Shown here piece by piece: positions 57,113 through 64,000 of a DNA stretch of 64,000 nt (position 1 is its first letter; every line of letters starts with the position of its first letter). The translations under genes were made by a program, and so were the position numbers. The notes beneath the pieces were generated by a model that was not told where the DNA came from, searched no databases, and was given only the letters and a program-made list of their open reading frames with translations. Source of the stretch: Acheta domesticus (Eukaryota; Arthropoda; Insecta; Orthoptera; Gryllidae); contig JAHLJT010008756.1 in assembly GCA_031308135.1 (NCBI GenBank), positions 76,987,397 through 77,051,396 on the forward strand. Direction: 5' to 3'.

Positions 57113-58133
57113 TAGTTAAAATTACTGATACAAAGACAAAGCGAGATAGAAATTTCACGACGGTTAATTCAGAAGATTTTTCCAATCCAATTATGTCGAA
57201 GGTACGAGAACAGTAAGATGTGACACATAAAATTTGTTTTCTGTATTTTAGAAATAAAAAATATACAAAATAGCCTGTGGATATAAATTAGAAGTCCCAA
57301 TAAAAATGCAAGATATATACACGTAAATAGGTCGCTGTGTCCGGCGTTCGTCAGCGACTAACTGAAGGCGATTTATTGGCAATAAAGAGATTAGGGGGAT
57401 GGCGCTTCTCAAGCGTAATTGAGGGACGCGTGGATTTCTCAGTAAGAACTATTAAATAGAAAAGCGATAAGCTGGAGAATCTAGAAATCACTTCATTTCT
57501 ATTTTAAGCAACAATACCTGCACTACTACACGTGGTACCGCAGATCCGAACCTGATGTCCCCTGACATTCCTCCCACGAACTAATCAATTGGACATTTAC
57601 AAATTGAAATTTTAATTTGTTGAATTTGTAAAGATTTTTTAAAGAACCGTGAATTAGTTCTATTGAAAATTTTAATTACAAAACTTACATTCCGAAAAAC
57701 AAAATAGCTATTAAAAACCGCCCCAATTGTAATGAAAATTTGTAATCAAGTAACAATGTACCGTAAACAAAATTTCAATTTGTTTAATCACCATTACTGT
57801 TTTATGAGCACAAAAAATCTTACAACGAAACTTCACAACGGTGTCGAAGGTAAACATTTCTCTAGGGATATACGAGCGAAATTTGTAATTTCGTTTAAAA
57901 TTTCCAAAGGAATTAAATAATATTTAAAATAAATATTATAATTTAATATTATTATTTAAAATAAAAGTAAAAAATAACGCACAATTAGTCTCGTCAATAA
58001 ATATGAACACATTTTTCAAACATTTAGCGTAATAGCTTCCTTATTGTTTCAGAATGATACTATCGAATAACAATCAAAAGCATCTGACTTACCTTTATGC
58101 AGAGCCCCCACGTCGTCAAGATTTAGAACTTAC
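57113..58133. other. Intergenic, nothing recognised
   Basis: No supported gene or repeat. A minus-strand GT donor-like site is at 58092. Confidence 0.5.
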
Positions 58134-58460
58134 CTTGGAGTAGCAAGACAATTTACATAAGAATGTGGTCATGGAGATCCGCAAATCTGTTCCCAGCCCA
58201 CGGAGAGTGGCATCCAGTAACCACTTCATACCAAAACGATTCAACAGCCAGCCACACAATTACTCGTTCTATATACACTTTCGTCTCACTTACATTAAAC
58301 ACTTTCATCATTCCAAATTTATTCCATCACGTTCCAGAAAGGATATAAACACCCTTTAAATGTAGTGAACGCTACGCCCGAATTTCAGCAACTTGCCTCC
58401 GAACCAGTCTCGGAAAGAGAAACATGCAATGTCCTATTCGAACTACCGGAAGTGACGTCG
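58134..58460 (-). promoter_or_regulatory. Promoter-like ETS/CRE site and candidate first exon (minus)
   Basis: ACCGGAAGTGACGTC (58445-58459) joins an ETS core to a CRE half, a composite found in housekeeping promoters. On the minus strand about 310 bp later there is a near-perfect donor CCAAG|GTAAGT (58134/58133) and a second GTAAGT at 58092. A 52-codon frame (58311-58153, minus) lies between and ends before the donor. No downstream coding exon is recognised, so it may be the end of an unrecognised gene or a repeat-borne promoter. Confidence 0.35.
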
Positions 58461-59603
58461 TTCTGAAATGCGTTTAGAAATGTTTAAAATAAAGAACTGA
58501 AAAATGTTATTTCTAATATCAATTTTTAAAAAAATCGCCTATTCAAATGATTACGACTTTTTATACTATTAATTCATTGCTCTACTGATCGTTGAATTTA
58601 TAAAGAGTATATTTGAATATTTCGTACATTATTGTATAGACTTACTCGTTTTCCATACTAATTATTGTTAATACTCACAAAGAATGATAAACGAATTTTA
58701 ATGTATTTTTGATAAATAAGCAATAACAGGAAATACGGGCTCAATGATTCGAGAAGGTTTTAAAAAGATTTGAAATGCACAGCGTCCTCACCGTCGATAA
58801 TAAACCACACCAACCGTACCAGGGAAAATGAATAATTAAAATTATTAAAATAATTCATTTATTTTATTATGATTTATTCAAATTATAATAAATCATTAAA
58901 ATAATTCTTTGTTTCCACATTTTAATTTTTGCCATTCAAGGATTTTCTGGGTTTTCAGATCAATTAGTTCAAAGAGAAATTTCACATATTGTTAGCATTA
59001 CCAGGAGTTCTTTTTTAAGAGAACGAGTATTTTTTTGGAAGGTATCCTCTTTTGTACTATTTATTTTCAATAGTATTTTCTGTTGTGCTATTTTTTTAAT
59101 AATTCATATAAAGCATTTTAAATATACTTGAAAACTATTATATGAGTTTTCTAAACGTATTTCACTGTCTTAAAAGCTGTTTCCAGTTCAACATTTAACA
59201 ACTTTTAAAAACATTTTTCTGAACTATGATTTTTATCCATGAAATAAAAATTATATTTTTTAAAGCTTTTATCACTGGAAATTTACTTTGAGTTCCAATA
59301 ATAAATACAAGGAATTTTAAAAAGTGCTATTAAAAATAGTTAGGAAGCCTACTTCAGAACACACAAAACACTTAAGAAGGAAAATGCATTGTTGAAAATA
59401 TATAAAAATCTGAAAATGTAAAATCAAAGGTATTTCCCCACCAGGTAAAAATGTACTCTTTTTTATACTAAAAAGAGGTTATATACAATTCCTTTTTATT
59501 ATGACTGTCTGGTAACCCTATTGTTCGAATAATATTTCTGTCTACTTAAAAGCTCGGGATGGTGGGTAGACAGATGTTGCCGCATACTCGGACGGCAGGC
59601 ACG
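58461..59603. other. Intergenic, AT-rich, nothing recognised
   Basis: No supported feature. Confidence 0.5.
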
Positions 59604-59837
59604 TATACTTCGGTTTTTCTTTCTTGGCGCGTGGAGGTGTGTCATCAAAACGGAATATCTCACGGTATTTCGCGTCGTTCTCGGTTGTGCCGCGAGCAGT
59701 CACATGATAGCTAGCATTGCTCGATACAGTCTCGATCATACAACTCCTAGCGGCACAGCCGAGAAAGACGCGAAATACCGTGAGATATTCCATTTTGATG
59801 ACTAACCCCACGCGCCAAGAAAGAAAAACTGAAGTAC
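59604..59837. mobile_element. Foldback MITE with about 90-bp arms
   Basis: Arms 59604-59693 and 59750-59837 ('GGTTTTTCTTTCTTGGCGCG', 'TATCTCACGGTATTTCGCGT') pair with few mismatches around a 56-base loop. The minus frame at 59542-59811 is a by-product. Related to the short hairpin at 7114-7190. Confidence 0.85.
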
Positions 59838-60247
59838 AGTCATTCCTGCATCAGATCACAACCATCTTTCCAACATGATCACAACAGCAGCAGAAGCAAG
59901 AAACAAATCGCAATGAGAGCACACATGACGGAAAACCATACAAATATTGGTGCCAAACGGCGCTCTTCAATTTTCACTTACTTCACGGTGTCTGGTGTAT
60001 TTTTTTCTTAATAAGTATCGGCAACTCTGCAATGATATCAGAATTTGAAATCACCGATTATATAACGGAACCCTCTCTCCCCTGTCACTCGCTGGTTGTC
60101 AAGGATACTGAATCATTATTCCGATAATAGTCAAGATTCTCTTGATACATTGAAACAGCCTCACGCCGAATGAGGAATTTGCTGTATCATCATAATGTGG
60201 TGCAACAATCGTTTTCTTTGCATTACCTTGAATTAGCTGTTGCATTG
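59838..60247. other. Intergenic, nothing recognised
   Basis: No supported feature. Confidence 0.5.
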
Positions 60248-60345
60248 TCTATTACGTAGTATAGAGAAAGTTATGTAATGTTGCGCGAAAAAAACGGCGA
60301 AATTTCGGCAAAAAATAAATTATTGCCGGGCCCTGATTGCTAGGG
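60248..60345 (+). mobile_element. Family A repeat, left-end fragment
   Basis: 'TACGTAGTATAGAGAAAGTT' to 'ATTGCCGGGCCCTGATTGC', matching the subterminal part of other copies; truncated on both sides. Confidence 0.7.
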
Positions 60346-60582
60346 CAAAGTCATTCATTTAAATGAACGGTCGTTCTTTTTAGGGAACTAGTTCATTGAA
60401 GTTGATTAAAAGAACGAGATTGTTAATTTATTTTAGCGACGTGGACAGGAATGCCAAATTGGGCAGAATATCATATATTGGGCGCAAAACAAGCATCGAC
60501 TTGCGGGAAGAAGATGCATTTTGCGAGATTCTGCCCAATAACCGGAACCGTTGTTTCGTGGGAGCATTTTTGGCGGTATGCT

Positions 60583-60877
60583 TTTACTTTCCCTTATACG
60601 TACATATACACAGACTAATATACGCAGTATAGGGAAAGTTGTGTAACGCTGCAGGAAAAAATGGAAAATTTTCGCCAGAAAAAACTTCTTTGCGGGGGAC
60701 GTGATAACGAAAAACGGTATAAATCCAGTTGCCAAATTTAGAAAAAAAATCCACCAACACGTGGTGTAGCAAGAATCCCTCTTTCTTGGGTCCTAGATAC
60801 CGAAAAACCAATTGAAAGGAAAACGCCCGCCCGCTCGCCGGTAGCGCCTAAACCATACATACGATATCTTCCAAAAT
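60583..60877 (+). mobile_element. Family A repeat, left part (plus), truncated
   Basis: Starts TACTTTCCCTTATACGTACA and runs through 'GTAGCGCCTAAACCATACAT' to about 60877, where the duplicated 415-bp segment begins abruptly. Confidence 0.8.
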
Positions 60878-61294
60878 TAATGCTTGGCGAATAACATCAA
60901 TTCTTGGCTAAAACGCTTATTTCTATCTATATTCAGATTCCAACTTGTTTATGGGTTAGTCATTGTACATCATTAACAGTTGATAAACAACTCTAATACT
61001 GATAAACTAATTAAATAACTAAGGTTCTAAGATTTATAATATTCAGTTAATTTATTACCGACTAATTGTATGTTGACACCGCCTCAAACGAAGCGCAGGA
61101 AAATAAAACTTTAAAATTTATAATAATGTGATTCTGTGATTCTATTTCATCCATTCTTACTTTCCCGGCGAATACGTAGTACGTGCACACGGAGTGATAT
61201 ACGTAGTATGGGGAAAGTTATCTATGTAATGCTGCGCGAAAAAATGGCCAATTTTCGGCGGAAAAAAAGGTTCATTGCCGGGCCATGACAACGA
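60878..61294 (+). repeat. 415-bp duplicated segment, copy 2
   Basis: Second copy of 53632-54046, including the left end of family A from about 61157. It breaks off into an inverted family A piece at 61294. Confidence 0.88.
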
Positions 61295-61793
61295 ACTAAT
61301 GGTGCTACAGAATAGCATAGACTTTCCCGTATTAGCTTTCTGTTTCCTTGAGTCTTCACAAGCTATTTGGAATTGCCACATTCTTATTCTTCCCAGCGTC
61401 CATCTATAACCGCTTTTTTTTTCTTGCCATTTTCTTAATTTTTCGGTTTCACTTTGGAGAACATATTATATTTGAAGGAAAAATCTCTATCTTCAATTTT
61501 GTTGTTGGAGAAAGACGGCGAAAAAAATTAAAGCTTTCACAATTTTCAAAAATTCAGAGTAATCCCTGAAAATCGGACCTATGCCACATTAATAAATGTA
61601 TTTTACTCTATTCATACAAGAAATTTAAAGAAAAAATTTGGGGCCGTTTTTGAGAAACTTTTTAAAATCCCCGGGGGGCTTCATATAAAGTACCCCCGAA
61701 TTTTACAGAATCCTTTTCAAAATCTCAAAGCTTTGACTAGAATCAGATCGACCGGGGAATATCCATTTTGGAAGAAATCGTACGTATGGTTCT
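61295..61793 (-). mobile_element. Family A repeat, internal-to-right part in minus orientation
   Basis: Starts with the complement of the right end ('AATGGTGCTACAGAAT', 'GACTTTCCCGTATTAG') and runs to 'AATCGTACGTATGGTTCTTT', where it abuts a plus-oriented piece. Confidence 0.8.
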
Positions 61794-61794
61794 T

Positions 61795-62780
61795 TGATAA
61801 AGAGTATTGAGTTCTTTCATAAAGGTCACGTAAATGTTTTTCAAAATTTTAGTAGTTTTCGTGCAATATTGCGTGCAATATATGCAATTTTAAAAAATTA
61901 CAAAAACAAGATTTTCTCAAAAACGGCTCCAAATTCTTTCTTTAAACTTCTGGTAGGGATAGTGGTAAATGTACTCTATCAGATGACAAGAAATCCATAT
62001 TGTTCTATAGGTTGATTTTTTCAAAAATTACGAAAATATAATTTTTTTACATGTTTCTCACGTCGATAATATTTACATTATCGGCGATTTTTTCACATTA
62101 CTATATTTACGAGTAAATGTGCTTTAAATAATGTCAAGTAAAGTTTCTCGAAAACACAACCGTTTTCTGTGAAATGTAGCTGAAAATTTCGCATTTTCAG
62201 AAAAGCTTAAACGCCATTTTCTCATATATGTCAGCAATTTTTTCTTGAAACCTTTGTAACGGATAGTGCGAATTACATTCTTTAAAATAGGATAAAGTTT
62301 ATTTTGAGTTTTTTTGTTTTTTCAAAAATTACATAATTGTAATTTTTTTGAAAGATCTCTCACATCTTTAATATGCACATTACCAGCAATTTGTAAACAT
62401 TATTATATTTGTGAGAGTACGTGCTTCAAATAACTTCAAAGAAAGTATTTTGAAAACTCAAACATTTTCTGTGAAAATGAGCTTCAAATTTCGCACTTTT
62501 AGTAGCGCTAAAACGCCATTTTCTCTCAAACGGCACATAATTTTTAAAAGAAAATTGCCATTTAGAACTAGGTTTTTGTGTTCTTTAATATTCTAAAATT
62601 AATGTTTCCGTTCTACCAATAGGAAACCGAAAAATTAAGAAAATGACAAAAAAATGTACTTTTGGCGGTGATGGATGACAGCTGGATTGAAAGAATTTGT
62701 GGCAATTCCGAATAGCTAGCGAAGACCCCAGGAAATAGAAAACTAATATGGGAAAGACTGACATTCCGTAGTATCACTAG
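61795..62780 (+). mobile_element. Family A repeat, right two-thirds (plus)
   Basis: Collinear with 4940-5920: 'GTGCAATATTGCGTGCAATA', ACGGCTCC blocks, 'CCGAATAGCTAGCGAAGACC', end 'AATATGGGAAAGACTG...GTATCACTAG'. Confidence 0.85.
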
Positions 62781-62782
62781 TT

Positions 62783-62943
62783 TTTCTTAATTTAGCAACT
62801 GGTTTTATCCACTTTTTCGTTATCACGGCCCGGCAATGAATTTTATTCCGCCGAAAATTGGCCATTTTTTCGCGCAGCATTACATAACTTTCCCCATACT
62901 ACGTGTATCACTCCGTGGATACGTACGTATACGGGAAAGTAAA
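62783..62943 (-). mobile_element. Family A left terminus, inverted (minus)
   Basis: Complement of 'TACTTTCCCGTATACGTACG...AATGCTGCGCG...ATTGCCGGGCCGTGATAACG', immediately followed by the same family in plus orientation. Confidence 0.8.
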
Positions 62944-64000
62944 AAGTGGATAAATCCAGTTGCTAAATTAAGAAAAAAATCCCCTAACACGCGGTATAGC
63001 CAGAAACCGTGTTTTGTGGGTCCTTGATACCGAAAAACCAATTGAAGGAAAAACGTCCGTCCGTCCGTCCGTCAACACTGCTAGCGCCTAAACCATACGT
63101 ACGTTTTCTTCCAAAGTAGATATTCCCCGTTCGATCTGGTTCTAGTCAAAGCTTTGAGATTTTGAAAAAGATTCTAGAAAATTTGGGGGTACATTACATG
63201 AAGCTCCCCGGAGATTTTCAAAATTTTCTCAAAAACGGCTCCAAATGTTTTCTTAATATTTCTTGTAAGAACAGATTAAAGTACACTTATTACGGTGGCA
63301 TATGTCCGATTTTCACGGTTAACTGAATTTTCGAAAATTACAAAAGTTTAAATTTTATTCGGCATTTGCAGATAGAGATTTTTCCTTGAAATAAAATTTC
63401 TTCATAGAAAAGTTTTTCTTTAGGGTCATATACATTTTTTTTGAACATTTTAGTACTTTTCGCGCAATATTGCGTGTAATATGCGCAATTTTAAAAAATA
63501 CAAAAACAAGATTTTCTCAAAAAAGGCTCCATTTTTTTTCTTTAAATGTTTGGTACGGATAGTGCGAAATGTACCCTATGAAATGACACAAACTCCATAT
63601 TGCTCCATTCTTTTGTTTTTTTCAAAAATTGCAAAAACAATTTTTTCGACTTGTCTTTCACGTCGATAATATTTACATTAGTTGCGATTTGTTTACATTA
63701 TTATATTTACCAGTTGAAGTGCTTTAAATAATGTCAAGTAACGTTTCACGAAAACTCAACAGTTTTCTGTGGAAACCAGCTCAAATTACCGCATTTTCAG
63801 AAATGCTTAAACTCCATTTTCTCATAAATGGCTTCAAATTTTTTCTTCAAAGTTTTGAAACGGATAGTGCTAATTGCACACTTTAATATGACGTTAAGTT
63901 CATTTTGGTGCACTTTTTTTATTTTTTTTCAAAAATTACACAAATGTAATTTTTTGAAAGGTCTCTCATATCTTTTATTATTATTTTAATTTATTTCAGA
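62944..64000 (+). mobile_element. Family A repeat, last copy (plus), cut by the window edge
   Basis: 'AAGTGGATAAATCCAGTTGC', 'GTCCGTCCGTCCGTCAACAC', 'GATATTCCCCGTTCGATCTG' and the repeated ACGGCTCC-type blocks. The right end is outside the window. Confidence 0.85.

Overview
This is nuclear DNA from an insect or other arthropod. One intron-rich carboxylesterase gene occupies the left half on the + strand, and both its introns and the 30 kb to its right are filled with transposon debris. The insect assignment rests on the esterase type (cytosolic alpha-esterase-like), canonical GT-AG introns of 0.9 to 7.8 kb, several tRNA-headed SINE families, and Jockey-, RTE- and R4-like LINE fragments. The large introns and heavy repeat load suggest a big hemimetabolous genome (inference). 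No prokaryotic or organellar features are present.

Gene (about 1 to 33,900, + strand): ten coding exons assemble without frame conflict into a 547-residue carboxylesterase. Coding segments are 70-81, 1763-1912, 9657-9951, 14380-14562, 15707-15909, 17783-17954, 22228-22409, 30250-30397, 31290-31422 and 33493-33658. The oxyanion hole is HGGGF (116-120) and the catalytic triad is Ser197 (GESAGG), Glu332 (SREG) and His452 (ACHADE). There is no signal peptide and no ER-retention tail, so a soluble cytosolic detoxifying or ester-hydrolysing enzyme is likely.

Introns: intron 3 holds a run of ten degenerate copies (about 86 bp each) of its own 3' splice site plus the start of exon 4. Intron 9 holds one extra copy of the exon 10 acceptor and exon start, which would give an alternative C-terminus if used. 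The acceptor of exon 6 seems to be supplied by an antisense RTE-like LINE that itself carries a nested 177-bp element with a 13-bp target duplication. Small inverted-repeat elements sit 24 bp after exon 5 and 96 bp before exon 7. An 80-90 bp tandem repeat follows exon 7. Intron 7 carries a 13-bp minisatellite, a (TA)n tract, an inverted-repeat element and a 5'-truncated LINE with a 221-residue open frame. Intron 9 has a head-on inverted pair of one SINE family.

Right half (34 to 64 kb): no host protein gene is recognised. It contains two R4/Dong-like LINE 3' ends in inverted arrangement, a foldback element, tRNA-derived SINEs, a GC-rich promoter- or LTR-like block with a perfect heat-shock element, a probable solo LTR, a degenerate helix-turn-helix transposase-like ORF, duplicated blocks, two promoter-like minus-strand first-exon candidates, and many copies of one uncharacterised AT-rich repeat (here 'family A', about 1.2-1.5 kb, ends marked by ACTTTCCCGTAT and its complement). 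Family A copies form a nested mosaic from 60.2 kb to the right edge. All family assignments were made by eye without database search.
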